Source: Artemisia argyi
Taxonomy: Eukaryota; Streptophyta; Magnoliopsida; Asterales; Asteraceae
Direction of reading: 5' to 3'
Length of the DNA: 64,000 bases
NCBI GenBank assembly: GCA_030686995.1
Contig: CM060702.1
Coordinates: forward strand, 66,652,440 to 66,716,439
In this document: piece after piece, positions 23,108 to 35,011 of the stretch
Layout: every line of letters starts with the position of its first letter
Position numbering within the stretch: position 1 is the stretch's first letter
Notes under the pieces: generated by a model
Database searches by the model: none
What the model was told of the DNA's origin: nothing
What the model saw: only the letters and a program-made list of their open reading frames with translations
Position numbers and translations under genes: made by a program

Positions 23108-25641
23108 GATTTTTATTTGTTTGTTTGTTTGTTTATTTGTTTTATTTGTTTCTGTATGTATGTTCTTATTTCTATTGGTTATATTTCATGTTTCAAATGA
23201 AATTGTGAAAATGCTTTATTTTGTTTTTAACTTCTTCTTAATTACATATAAAGGTATTTTGCAAAAGATAAGTGTAAGGGAAATCCAAATTTGTTTTCAA
23301 AGAACGAATTGAACATGAATGATAACAATGTGATATATACACACATATTAGTACTTGTCTGAGTAAAATGCTTGTATCGAGTCATAATGATATTTTGCAG
23401 GAATTCCAGGAATTAAGGTATAGGTTTTTTTAGAAATTTTCCAGAAACTAAACATAAAATTTATGTCAGATCAATTCTGACGGTGTCAGCAATTAAAGCC
23501 TGACGACGTCTAGTATAAATTTTCTGGAAAATTTTGCAAGTTTTGTTTTTCTGCCGGAATTGTAAAGTTTTGTTAAATCTTTAACTTATAAACTCCAGGA
23601 ATCTGCAAACATTCATTCCACAAGCATTATATCTTTATTTGCTTTTTAGGATTTTATTTTATATAGATTTTACTGCCGATTTTACGCTAGGTTTTCTTGT
23701 TTGTTTTCTCAGGTTTAACAGGTTATATTGGACAAGAAGATGTGCATGGATGGTCAAGTCTTTGAGCATCAAGTTTCAAGTTTTTGGCGCTGCTCTTGAA
23801 GTTACATTCTCTTGGAGGAGGATTTAACCATGTTACCGCATTTTCTACACCGAACAAATCAGGGGAGTATTTGTTCCATCCTTTCATTTTCTTTACTTTT
23901 ACATCTTTTAATTGAACATTGAGGACAATGTCCAGCTTAAGTGTAAGGAGGATAAATGAAGATACCTTAGCGAATACCATGACACTTGATTTTTGTTTGT
24001 TTAATAGTGAAAGTGTAATAAAACTGAGAGAAATATTTGTTAGGGTAATTTTAGCACCAAATTTAAATTTTTTTGCAACATATAGGAGTGAAACTTTGGT
24101 CTTAATAAGCGTCTCATGGATAGGAGTTATATGACTAGCACAAAAACCGTACCATTAAAAAAAAAGGTAGTGACCATCCGGGTATTAGATTAATTGACTA
24201 ACGTGCCAGCGATCTAGTGTATGACTTGGTGACCATTCGTTATGTAAATAACGCGCCAGCGATCTAAGAAGTGCATGACCATCCGTTAGTTGAAGCGTCA
24301 AGGACTCGTGCCAGCGATTTACTAAATTTATATAGGTGACGTTCGCCCCTAGACTTGTTAGGAAAAGCCTTAGTGCTTATGAGTGTAGCGATAGGACTTA
24401 GATTTCCGAGGCCACAAGTAAGACTACATTCGTGTAGTTAGATTTACTATATGATAAGAGGCATTAGGATAACCCTTGTTTTAAACCTGTTTTAAAAATT
24501 ACTTGACTAATGAAGCCAAGCTACTTGACTAATAGAATCAAGTAATTCTCCCAAACCTTTGCGATGTGCTCATTTTTAGTACACGATACCCCTAGTACAC
24601 CCCTCAGAGCCTATCTTTTTCGTTTCTAACTATAAGCATCTTACTTAAAGAAAGAATTTGTTTACAATCTACCCCAAATGTACACCCAAATCGCCTTAGC
24701 CTTCCTTGTATGCACTCATCTTTGGTGCATTATTGTTATTTGTTTAAACCCTTTGTTAGTTGTCTAATTGATTACATGGTTGCTAAGTCGAGTCATATCT
24801 TGTACATATTGTTTTGGGACGATTGGGACTCATGGGTAAAGTACTATTGTTATGGAGTAATGGGGAAGAACATCAATTATTACCCCCATATGTGCAAAAC
24901 ATTTTAAAGTACTCCAAGTGTTTTAAATATCTTAATTCGAGTCATTAGATTAGTTACATGTAAAGTATGTAAAAGTTCAAGTGTAAGGGGAGAACCAAGG
25001 TCCCTACGATGTATTATTTTGGATGGTAGGGCAAGAGTGTGTGAAGAAAAAAAAAAGAAAAAATCAAGAAAAAGAAAAAAAATAGAAAAAAAAGAGAGAA
25101 AAACATATGGACTACCATCATGTTTCTTTCATTTATATTTATGTTTATGTTTATGATTAGCTTAAGTCGAGTCGAGTCTTGGCTTAGCAACACCGCATTG
25201 TACATGTAATTGACCAAGACAATTGACTTGCCACAAGTAAAATTTCCTTTATCCAACAAACTCTGTTTTCCATATCCCTACACCCAACATTATAACCCTT
25301 GAAAAGCCCTCTTTGATAGTTTATCTTAGGTGCTTACGCCTAGTGGAGGAGGTTTTTGATCCTTTACCAAGCCTTTAGTAATCTATTTGCTATGACAGGT
25401 AGTGAGTGATATTTTTTCATTTCCATTAGTTATATAGGTTTATAACACCCGAGAGATGAGAGTATCAAAACACTATTTGAGAGGTGCTAGTGTATGATTT
25501 CCGTGCTTATTTTGATTAAGCTGGAATGATTATTTGTTGTAATTACTTTTATATTAATGTTAAATGACCCCTAACTTGTATTTTGATTAGAATAAAAGCT
25601 CATTTACTTGAGGACAAGCAAATCCCAAGTGTAAGGGTAAT
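23108..25641 (+). other. X1 long 3' noncoding region
   Basis: No gene is visible. It holds a degenerate tandem repeat (24170-24335), an A-rich low-complexity run (25046-25105) and, just before the LTR, a purine-rich stretch ending aagtgtaagggtaat (25627-25641) that should be the plus-strand primer. X2 (31408-33760) and X3 (52201-54267) hold related sequence on the minus strand, so the region is a family trait. Confidence 0.65.
24170..24335 (+). repeat. Three degenerate tandem units in X1
   Basis: Each unit runs from gaccatccg or gaccattcg to gccagcgat(c/t)ta, with a variable middle. The middle unit contains CGTTAT-GTAA-ATAACG, a 6-bp hairpin. Confidence 0.6.
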
Positions 25642-27091
25642 TGATGAGACGAAAAGTGTTATGCTTTTAAGGGGTCATTTAAGCCTTAAATCGCGATTAT
25701 ATTATCAAATATTACCTTAAATCGTTCCTTTTGTCATTTTAGGTACTTTTGAGAGGAAATCTAGAAAAGGAAGCATTTTGGACGTTTTTGGAGCATAAAA
25801 GTGAAGAAAACGACAAAGTCTCAGATTATACTGGAAACAGTACTTGGCGGCGTCACACTATACTAGGTGACGACGTCACGTGTTGACAAAGAGGTGGATA
25901 ATAATTTTACACTAGACGCGCCAGAAAGGAATTTTAGAGTTAAAGAGTGATGGCGTCACATTATAAAGCATCAAGGACGTCATGTGTTATCACAAAAGGA
26001 GACGGCCCAGAGAACATTACAAGGTGACGGCGTCAGGAGTGGATCTAGGCCATCAAGGAACCCTAAGTACGACGAAGTGGCGGCATCACGACCCATAAGG
26101 TGACATCGTCAGAGTTGTAAAATCTATAAATACTCATCAAATTTTCATTCATAAGAGGGTGGAACTTTAGGGAAAACTTAGGGTACGATCCCTAGTCGAC
26201 TTTTGCAGCTATTTTGAGGTTTCTAAACCTTTTTTCTTCCATTTTTAATTAAAGATAAGTATTCTATCAATCATTCAATATGTCTATGTGTTGTTTGATT
26301 CTATCTTACGCTTGTCTTTACATTAACATGCTAAACTTGGTTTGTTTGTGTTTGCTTAGATGTAATGAAACCTATCTATTGATTATTGATTGATGATTTG
26401 TTATTAATTGTTTTTGGATGAGTGATATCAATGTTAGGCTTAAGAAAACTGGCTAACCTCCTATTGGTAACATGCTTGATATCTTAAGAAACATGAATCA
26501 TATGTGTACTACGATTAGTTGGTTGTGTTTAATGTATAAGTAACTATTAATGAGGCCATGATAGGATACTAAACGTGTCGTCATAGGAAGAGATAGGATC
26601 TTATAAAGTTGGGGAAGGAAGTACACGCCCACACAAATGGTGTTAAGGAATACAACCCGTCATCCACGTAATTGTAACAAATCTCTCAATCAATTAAAGA
26701 TAGCTAGGGAGTAGTGAAACCTAAGTAAACACATTTTTCTTCATATTAGTTTTTCACACATTTATTTTCTTGTCATTTTATTTTTATTGCATTTATAGTT
26801 AATTGGGTTAGTTGACTAGCAACTAATTCCGCCCACTCCTTCAAAACCCGATATTTTGACTTGCGTTCTAAAAAATATAAAAATACAAAAAGAATCATCC
26901 CTCACCTCTAGACCTAATTTAGATCATTTTCAATCCTAATGAACACTATTCCCTGTGGAGAATGATCAATTCCCTGGTTCTTAACACTACACTATACTAC
27001 ATCGGTCTGGTACACTTGCCTGGCGGGGATTGTAAGCTTCTCAAGATCCCTTGAGAAGTAAAACTTTTGTGTGACAATACAAATCACATCA
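25642..27091 (+). repeat. X1 3' LTR, 1450 bp
   Basis: Starts TGATGAGACG and ends ATCACATCA. It shares the X-family plan: a cluster of TGACG(C/A)CGTCA-like palindromes (25846-26111), a TATA box ctataaatac (26124-26133), then a conserved R/U5. The last 40 bases differ from X2 to X4, so X1 is a divergent member. The right flank (27092 on) is copia C2. Confidence 0.85.
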
Positions 27092-27482
27092 ATGTTGTTT
27101 ATCATATGGCACTAGTTCCAGCAATATTGCCTTCACTTCCTCATCCTTTGGTTGGGCAGCAAAGTTCTCAGTGTAATCAAGGCCAGTGGCTTTGATAAAG
27201 GTTTTGTAGGTGAGAGTTAGGGACTTTGTCCCATTTTTCACTAAGAACCTGATGATTACATCCTTTGGTACATTAGGGTTTTCCACCACTGCTGTACACT
27301 AGAATTCCCTTAAATAATGTGGGGGAGAGAAAACAGTTTTGGAGGTATTTTACCACATTCATGTAATTAGGAAACCCTTCAGGGTAGGAAAAGTTCCCCA
27401 CCACATTGTTTTTGGTAAGGTCTACGCTCTCCATTTGGTATTCCACATTGGGAGCGTATGTGATAGCTTTGGAAGAAGCCAT
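27092..27482 (-). pseudogene. C2 extra ORF downstream of pol, truncated by X1
   Basis: On the minus strand ATG at 27482 opens MASSKAITYAPNVEYQ... for 69 codons, then a frameshift near 27290 moves it to a second frame (MVENPNVPKDVIIRFLVKNG..., LTYKTFIKATGLDYTENF) that runs into the X1 LTR border. From memory this matches the start of a large hypothetical protein that accompanies copia pol in Anthemideae genomes. It has no known enzyme motif. It has its own candidate TATA box 140 bases upstream. Only about 130 codons survive. Confidence 0.6.
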
Positions 27483-28194
27483 TTGTGTTAGAAAGTAGGT
27501 CTGGTTTTTAAAAAAAGGATTTGGTCAAGAGATAAAACACACATAGTTTTTTTGAGAGAAAAATTTTGCAAGAGTTATTTTAAGTTATGAAAGCGTGTGT
27601 GTGTTTTTCTTTGTGGGGGTATTTATAAATTAGGGTTGCAAGTGTTGCGGATACCAAACGGTTGTGAAGTGATTTGATTGGGTTCTATAAAGGTGGTTTG
27701 ATATCTGCATTTAATGCCACCTTTCCCATCAACACTATTTTTTCACAACATGATCAGATGAACATTTGCGCGGCTCTGCAAAAGGTACTTTTGAAGAGTG
27801 ATGTCACCACATATAATATCAAAGATATTACATGTGAGTGGGAACATTTAATGCCAAGTGGGATTGCTGAGGGAGGTGTGGAGGCCCAAGACATGGATGC
27901 CAGTAGTGTAAGTAACATATATTCCTATATTTAATAGAAATTCAGTTACCAACCTAGGACATTTACTAAATAAGTACTTAGAGTATTTAGTTGAGTATTC
28001 AATGCCTGTTTGATGTCTTGATCCCCCTAAATGACTTTTCATTCAGTGTGTTGATGTTTAGTAATGGTTGATCAGTGAGTAAGATGATTGGTACATTACT
28101 GAGGAGTGGGTTTGTTCAGGGACCTTAGATAGATTACATCAGGTTGGAACAATTTTAATCAGTTGCCTGATTCAATGTCGAATATGCCCAATTC
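27483..28194 (-). other. C2 spacer between RNase H and the extra ORF
   Basis: No gene is visible. Nearest the extra ORF (27483-27640) it looks like a promoter and leader: TATAAATA on the minus strand at 27627-27620, a C/A-rich leader, then AACACAAATGGCT around the start. The rest (27641-28194) has short frames without family resemblance. Confidence 0.45.
27620..27627 (-). promoter_or_regulatory. Candidate TATA box of the C2 extra ORF
   Basis: TATAAATA on the minus strand, about 140 bases before the ATG at 27482, followed by a leader rich in CA and CT. It suggests expression separate from the LTR transcript. Confidence 0.45.
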
Positions 28195-29981
28195 TGTTTT
28201 TAGTCTGGTGAAAGTGGGTTCATCCAGGGGTTTTGTAAAGATATTAGCTAACTAATATTCAGTGGGGATGAAATGTAATTCAATCTCTCCATTCATGATG
28301 TGGTACCTGATGAAGTGATACCTTATGTCGATGTGTTTGGTTCTTTGATGAAGCACAGGGTTGTTGGAGATGGCTATGGCACCTGTGGTATCACAAAAGA
28401 TGGGTACCATCTTGTACTGAGTGCCATACTCACTCAGTTGACTCTTCATCCAAAGTACATTTGCACAACATCCTATAGTAGCCACATATTAAGCTTCAGC
28501 TGAGGACATGACCACTGATTGTTGCTTCTTTGTACTCCAACACACAAATTTTCCACCAAGGAATTGACAGGATCATGAGGTACTTTTTCTATCTATGTTA
28601 CAGCCTGCATAGTCTGAGTCAGTGTACCCTTTGAGATCAAACCCTAAGCATTTTGGGTAATACAAACCAAGGTTTGGTGTACCCTTTAGGTATCTGATAA
28701 TTCTCTTGACAGCAGTGAGATGAGACTATTTTGGATCAGACTAATATCTAGCACATAGCCAGACTGAGAATTGGATATTAGGTCTTGAGGCTAGTAAGTA
28801 CATCAGGGACCCTATCATTCCTCTGTATAGGGTTTGATTCACTGATTTACCAGTGAGGTTAGGGCCAAGGATGTTTGGAGGAACCATAAGAGTCTTTATT
28901 GAAGAACAATTAGTGAGCTCATACCTCTTCAGTAGGTTCCTAATGTATTTTTCTTGAGAAATGGATATTCCTTTGTTAGTTTGTTTGATTTGAAGCCCAA
29001 GAAAATGAGTGAGTTCACCCATCATGCTCTTTTCAAACTTTGTGGTCATCAGCTTTTCAAACTGTTTGCAAAGTTTGTAACTTGTTGAGCCAAAGATGAT
29101 GTCATCAATATATACTTGAACAAGGATGACATCACTTTTTGTTCCATAGATGAACAGGGTGTTGTCACTCTTTCCTCTGACAAACTTGTTTTGGACCAGG
29201 AAGGCTGAAAGAGTTTCATACCATGCCCTGGGTGCTTGTTTTAGTCCATAAAGGGCCTTGTTAAGCTTGCAGATATGGTTAGGAAATTCACTATTTTCAA
29301 AGTGCACATAAACATCTTCTTTAATGTTTCCATTTAGTAAGGCACTTTTTACATCAATTTGGTAAACTTTAAAGTTCATGTACGTTGCATAGGCTAGGAA
29401 GATCCTGATGGCCTCCATTCTAGCAACAGGTGCAAAGGTTTCCTCATAATCAATACCTTCCTGTTGATTATATCCTTTTGCAACAAGTCTTGCCTTGTTT
29501 TTGATGACTGTACCACACTCATCAGTTTTGTTTTTGAAGACCCATTTTATAGCTATGACTAAAACACCCTAAGGGCATTCAACAAGGGTCATGACTTTGT
29601 TTCTGTCAAATTGTTCTAATTCATCTCTCATGGCCTGAACCCAACTTTCATATGTTAAGGCTTCTTTAACATTTTTAGGCTCTATGTCAGAGAGAAAATC
29701 TACATAGAGACATACATTGGTTGAGGCTGCTTTGAGTTTAGCAGCCATGCTTCTGGTAAGAATGCCTTCAGTGGATTCAACAATGATGTTCACAAGCTCA
29801 ATTGTTTTGGACTTAGTCTAGCTATCCTGAGGTCTAGGATAGGAGTTAGAACTTGTAGAAGCCTGATTTGTTGGAGGAATGGGTTCAATCACTGGAGCCT
29901 GAGGTACCTCAAGATTTTGATATTCAGTGACTTCAGTGTGAACAATTTGATCAGTAGATTCTTGAACAATTGTTTCAGTGG
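28195..29981 (-). pseudogene. C2 reverse transcriptase and RNase H
   Basis: On the minus strand a Ser/Thr-rich linker (29981-29820) and the RT start ([33 protein letters not shown]) precede the core at 29418-28741. That core holds motif [28 protein letters not shown] and the catalytic YIDDIIFGS. RNase H follows (28740-28195), including CDTTGAIAISNNPVLHQRTKHIDI. Stops occur after PRPQDS and after LVECP, and frameshifts lie between RT and RNase H. The product would copy element RNA into cDNA. Confidence 0.87.
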
Positions 29982-29986
29982 GTGTT

Positions 29987-31407
29987 TGGTATGCGTAGGG
30001 ATTGCACCAGGATTTACCTCTCGAGGGATCTCGAGAAGCTTACAACCCCCACCAGGCAGTGTACCTGATCGATATAGTATAGTATATTGACAAGTATCGG
30101 GGGATTGATCGTTCAGCTAGGAATAGTGTCGCTAGGATTAGAAAACCTAAAGACTAGGTCTAGAGAGGAGGGATGATTCTTTTTGTATTTTTATATTTTT
30201 AGGAAAGCAAGTAAAAATCTCCGGTTTGAAGGATTTGGGCGGAATTAGTTGCTAGTTAACTAACCCAATACTAAGATGCAATCAAAATAAAATACTAGAA
30301 ATGAAATTAAGCTATATTAAACTAAGGTTGTGAGCAATATATGAGAGAAATGTGTTTACTTAGATTTCACTACTCCCTAGATATCATTTACATGTTAATT
30401 ACTTGTTATAGTTGCGTGGATGACGGATTGTATTCCTTAATACCATTCATGGGGTGGCGTACTTACTTCCCCAATCCTATGAGTGCCTACTTCACTCCTA
30501 TGTCGAGCCGGCTAAGAAGCTCCTAACATGGGATCATTAGAATTTACTCATGCATTAAATACAACCAATAAAACCTAGTACACATCGGTTCATGTTTCCT
30601 AAGACGTTCAAGCATGTTACACAATGGAGATCTGCCAGTTTTCTTAAGCCTAACATTGAAATCATTCATCCAATACAACCATAAACAAGTAATCAACACA
30701 TAATTAACATCTAGGTTTCATTAGATCTAAGCAAACACAAGATAAATCTAGCCTAGCATGGTGAAATAAAGACAAGCACAAGATATAGACAACCAACACA
30801 TAGACATATTGATTGAATTAAGAGAAGACTTATCTCAATAGCACATGAAAGGATTCAAGGGGTGAAAACCCTTGAATTTACTGTAAAATACGAGCTAGGG
30901 TTCACAAAGTTCGGCCCTAGGGTTTCTCCACACAAGTTCCTCTTTATGAATGAAAAATAGAAAACTATATATAGATTTTAGAAGGTGACGGCGTCAAGAA
31001 CAAATGTCTAACGCCGTCATCTCGCCGCCAAATAGTTCCTCGGACTGCCTAGATCTGGGTCTGACGCCGTCATGTGGTCTCCTTATGCAGGCAGTCAAAA
31101 AATTAACTCTTGACGCCCTTCTTGTGACGCCTTCAGGTTTGTACTGGGTCGTCATGGATTTTACTCTTGACGCCGTCATGCATTTCCTCTTGACGCCGTC
31201 ATACACTGTTCTCAGCTTGGAAAATTAAGTCTTTGGCGTTTTCTTTACTTTTATGCTCCAAAAATGTCCGAATTGCTTCCTTTTCCAGATTTCACTCCCA
31301 AAGTTACTAAAATCACAAAGGGAATGATTTAGGGTAATATTTGATCAAATAAATTCGATTTCAGGCTTAAATGACCCCCTAAAAGTGGTTCATTTTTCGC
31401 CTCATCA
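29987..31407 (-). repeat. X2 3' LTR, 1421 bp
   Basis: TG...CA ends. Palindrome cluster TGACGCCGTCA and variants at 30985-31203, and TATA box CTATATATAG at 30965-30974, downstream of the cluster in element sense. Confidence 0.92.
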
Positions 31408-33828
31408 TATACCCTTACACTTGAGATTTGCTTGTCCTCAAGCAAATGCGCTTTTATTCTAATCAAAATACAAGTTAGGGGTCATTTAACACTAATATAA
31501 AAGTAATTACAACAAATAATCGTTCCACTAAAGACCAAAGACAAGCACGGAGGTCATATACTAGCACCTCACAAATAGTGTTTAGATACTCACATCTCTC
31601 ACTATCTGTCATAGCAAAATAGATTTCCATAGGCTTGGGAAAGGATCAAACCTCCACCACATGGCGTAAGCACCTAGGATAAACAATCAAAGAGGTCTTT
31701 TAAAAGGGTTGTAACGTTAGGTGTAGGGATATGAAATACACGGTTTTGTTGGATATAGGCAGTCTTTACTGGTGGCGAGTTAACAATCTTGGTTAATTAC
31801 ATGTACAATATGGCGTTGCTAAGCCAAGACTATACTCGACTTAAGCTAATAAATGAAAAATAAAAAAAAAACAGAAAATGAACATAGAATGAAAAGGGAT
31901 GGTAGTCCGTATGTTTTTTTTTCTCTTTTCTTTTTCTATTATTTATTTTTATTTATTTTTATTTTTTTTTCTTGAATTTTTCGATATTTTTTTCTTCATA
32001 CACTCTTACCCTACCATCCAAAATAATACATCATAGGGAATGGAAATTTCCCTTACACTTGAATTTTTACATGCTTTACAATAAACTAATCTAATGACTC
32101 GAATTAAGAAAATCAAAACACTTGGAGTACTTTTAAGATTAACGTACATATGGAGGTAATATATGATGTTCTTCCCCATTACTCCATAAAATAAGTACTT
32201 TACCCAATCGTCCCAAAACAATATGTACAAGGATATGACTTGACTTAGCAACCATGTAATCAATTAGATAATTAACTTAGGGTTTAACAAATAACAATAA
32301 TGCACTAAAGATGAGTGCATACACGGAAGGCTAAGGCGATTTGGGTGTACATTTAAGTAGGGTGTAACAAATTCTTCCTTTAAGTAAAATGCTTAAAGTT
32401 AGAAACGAAAAGATAGGATCGGAGGGGTGTACTAGGGGTTTCGTGTACTAAAAATGAGTACAACGCTAAGGTGTGGGAAAAATTAGTTGACTTAACTAGC
32501 CAAGTAATATGACTTAAATGGTCAAGTAATTATGATACGGGTTTAACACAAGGGTGATCCTAATGCCTCTTATCATATAGTAGATCCTACCACATGAATG
32601 TAGTCTCACTAGCGGTCTCGGGATGCATCACTAACGCAAGTTCTAGAATCTAAATGCTACCGGTACGCTCATAAGCACTAATAGTAAATGCTTTTCCTAT
32701 CAAATCTAAAGGCGAACCTCACATATTTGGGTGGAAAATTTTTCTGAATGATACGGTTATGTGCTAGTCATCCAATCTCCTATCCATGAGATGCTTGCTA
32801 TGGCTAAAGTTTCACTCCTAAATGTTGTAAAAAATTTTAAATTTGGCGATAAAATTACACTAACAAGTATTTCTCATAGTTTTATTACACATCTACCATC
32901 AAACAACCAAACTCAAGTGAAAGTGTATCTGTAAGGTATCATCATTTTACCCTCCCCTTACACTTAAAATGAACATTGTCCCCAATGTTCAAGTAAAGAA
33001 TGTAAAAGTGAAATAAGTAAAACAAATGAAATCAAATACTCCCCTGATTCACTCGGTATGGATAATAAGGTGGCCAGGTTAGATCTTCCTCCAAGAAAAT
33101 AAACAATCAAAGCTTCGCTTCCAGAATAATAATCATCTTCTTGTCATACATGACCTGTAAATCCTGAGAAAATAAACAAGGCAACCTCGCATAAAATCGG
33201 CGGCAATCTACATATGTTACTAAATCCTAGAAAACAAAATAAGATATGATGCTTGTGGAATGATGTTTGCAGATTTCCTGGAGATTATAAAACTAATAAT
33301 TCAACAAAAACTTTAAGACTACGTTAGAAAAACAAAACCGGTAAAATTTCCAGATTTTTACACGTGACGCCGTCAAGAGTAAACTCATGACGCCGTCAGA
33401 AGTGACCTACAGAAATTCTTATGTTAAGTTTCTGGATAAAATTCGTCCTACTTCCTGGAAAATCCTGCAAAACTTCATTATGACTCGATACAAGCATTTG
33501 ACTCTAACAAATACGAATATACATGTTCATTTAATATTGTGGAGAATCATGATCGGTTTGTTTCTTAAAAACATATTTGGGGTTTCCCCTTACACTTATC
33601 TTTTGCAAAAAATACCTTTGGGTGAAGTTAAGACTAGGCAAAACAACAAAATAAAGTATTTCCACTATTTAGTTTAGAAACATGATCTACCAACAATAAA
33701 AATAAAGCATGCATACGGAAGCAAATAACAAACAAACAAAATAAAAATCATACAAAGCATGGGTTACCTACCAAGAAGCGCTTTTCTTTATTTAAAAGTC
33801 TTGTAGCTAGACTCAAGGTCATGGGTTA
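31408..33828 (-). other. X2 3' noncoding region
   Basis: No gene is visible. Homologous to the X1 tail and to X3 52201-54267. Contains T-rich low complexity (31915-31995), two TGACGCCGTCA copies (33364-33401), the conserved hairpins after the coding region (33761-33814) and the putative plus-strand primer near the LTR (AAGTGTAAGGGTATA, 31408-31422). Confidence 0.65.
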
Positions 33829-34850
33829 CTACGTGACCTCATCGTTGGTTTCACTCTCTGATTGTAAATGTTCTTTGTAGAAACCAATCACCTTTTTCTC
33901 AATCGCTCCTATAATCCTATGGGCAAATTCCTTATTGACTTTATACTTTGGTCCTAGAGTCAAGTAATCTTTGTAGAAAAGACTCCTCTTTTCCCATACA
34001 TAATCCATGCCCTTTTTCTTATCCTCTTCATTGATGTCCTCAAAAGCACCAATGTTATCTTTGTCAAACCGGGATATAAAGCGAAATTCCTTCATTCTAT
34101 TAGGCATCCTATAAGTGATCCTATCGGTGTTACTTGAAAATCGGATTGTCCCTTCTATCTCATATATTCTAACTTGGACTCCTCAATAAACGGTTTACCA
34201 AACACAACATTGGATAATCGACAATCAATAACATTAGCAAGATCCTCCACAATCATAAAGTCGACGATATAAGTGAAATTCCCAACAAAGACATGTAGAC
34301 CTTTAACTCTCCCGACAAAGTTACAAACTCCGCCGGGGTATTTGGGATCTCTTCTAGGTTCAAGTCTTGTTTTCACTATATCATTATAAACACTTGAGGA
34401 CATAATGTTGATTGGGGATTTAAAGTCAATGTAAGCATTGTCAACGTGTCTATACCCAATCACACATGGTATCTTAGCATTCTTAGGATCGTCTCTCTTT
34501 ATCTTAGTTTCGATTCTAGCAAAAGGAGATCGAGGGTCATCAATAAGATTATTATAATATGCAATCTCCTCCTTAGTGGGGTATAGATTAAAATAATCAT
34601 TTAGCTTTGGATCTATTTCCCCCTATTCAAGTTCCACAACAACATTCACAAAATCATTAGGCCCTAGATCCTTATTTGAATACAAGGCGGTCGCTAGGTC
34701 ATTAAATGCATGGTCGAGCTCAACTTTAATCAACCTATTAAGCTCCCTAAGTTCCCTAATCTCACTCTCAATTTGTTCACGTAACACATCCACTTCTCTA
34801 GGGGAAAGGGGTGGATTCGCGTTTTCCATAATGGTCAACGGAATAGTCAA
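33829..34850 (-). pseudogene. X2 protease-like protein of a gag-less element
   Basis: On the minus strand about 340 codons: an N-terminal helix (MENANPPLSPREVDVLREQI..., 34850-34623), then after one TAG the same frame continues (YNNLIDDPRSPFARIE, IGYRHVDNAYIDFKSPINIM). A protease-fold-like part follows (YPGGVCNFVGRVKGLHVFVG, FMIVEDLANVIDCRLSNVVF, GKPFIEE). A frameshift near 34170 leads into the C-terminal tail ending ETNDEVT at 33829. I know this protein type from memory as very abundant in Asteraceae, especially Anthemideae. The expected protease Asp-Ser/Thr/Leu-Gly is not evident (NAYIDFKSPINIM stands where DLGxSxNLM would be), so it may be a non-catalytic relative. Confidence 0.65.
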
Positions 34851-34986
34851 TGAAATTAATTTACTAACAAAGGCACGAAGAAAAAGATAGACTAAAGAGA
34901 ACCTAAAAATAAAAATAAAATCTTACTAGAAAGGAATCTAGCAAGTAGACCTAATAAAAAGAGATTCTAACCTAGAAAATAACTAT

Positions 34987-35004
34987 TCCCCGGGCTGCGG
35001 CGCC
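34987..35004 (-). promoter_or_regulatory. X2 primer-binding site (tRNA-Asp type)
   Basis: On the minus strand TGGCGCCGCAGCCCGGGG lies a few bases after the 5' LTR end. It matches the TGGCGCCG... site of Athila-like elements. The same sequence is next to the X3 5' LTR. Confidence 0.7.
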
Positions 35005-35011
35005 AAAAACT

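Larger units (their letters stand above)
9161..27091 (+). mobile_element. X1: Athila-like Ty3/gypsy element, gag to 3' LTR, interrupted by B (9326-21251)
   Basis: The + strand order is a gag piece (9161-9325), element B, rest of gag (21257-22117), protease (22118-22611), a C-terminal domain (22612-23040), a 2.6-kb noncoding tail and the 3' LTR (25642-27091). No RT, RNase H or integrase follows the protease, so even the ancestral form looks non-autonomous. The 5' half lies left of A, off-window. The right LTR edge sits inside the extra ORF of copia C2, so X1 inserted there. Confidence 0.78.

Noticed and set aside
27089..28503. A host gene between X1 and C2
   Set aside because: The frames align with copia RNase H and with the extra ORF of copia elements, and they join the C2 order.
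30985..31204. Regular TGACGCCGTCA repeats considered as a CRISPR-like array
   Set aside because: Spacing is irregular, units are 11 bp palindromes inside eukaryotic LTRs, and the same cluster recurs in every family LTR.
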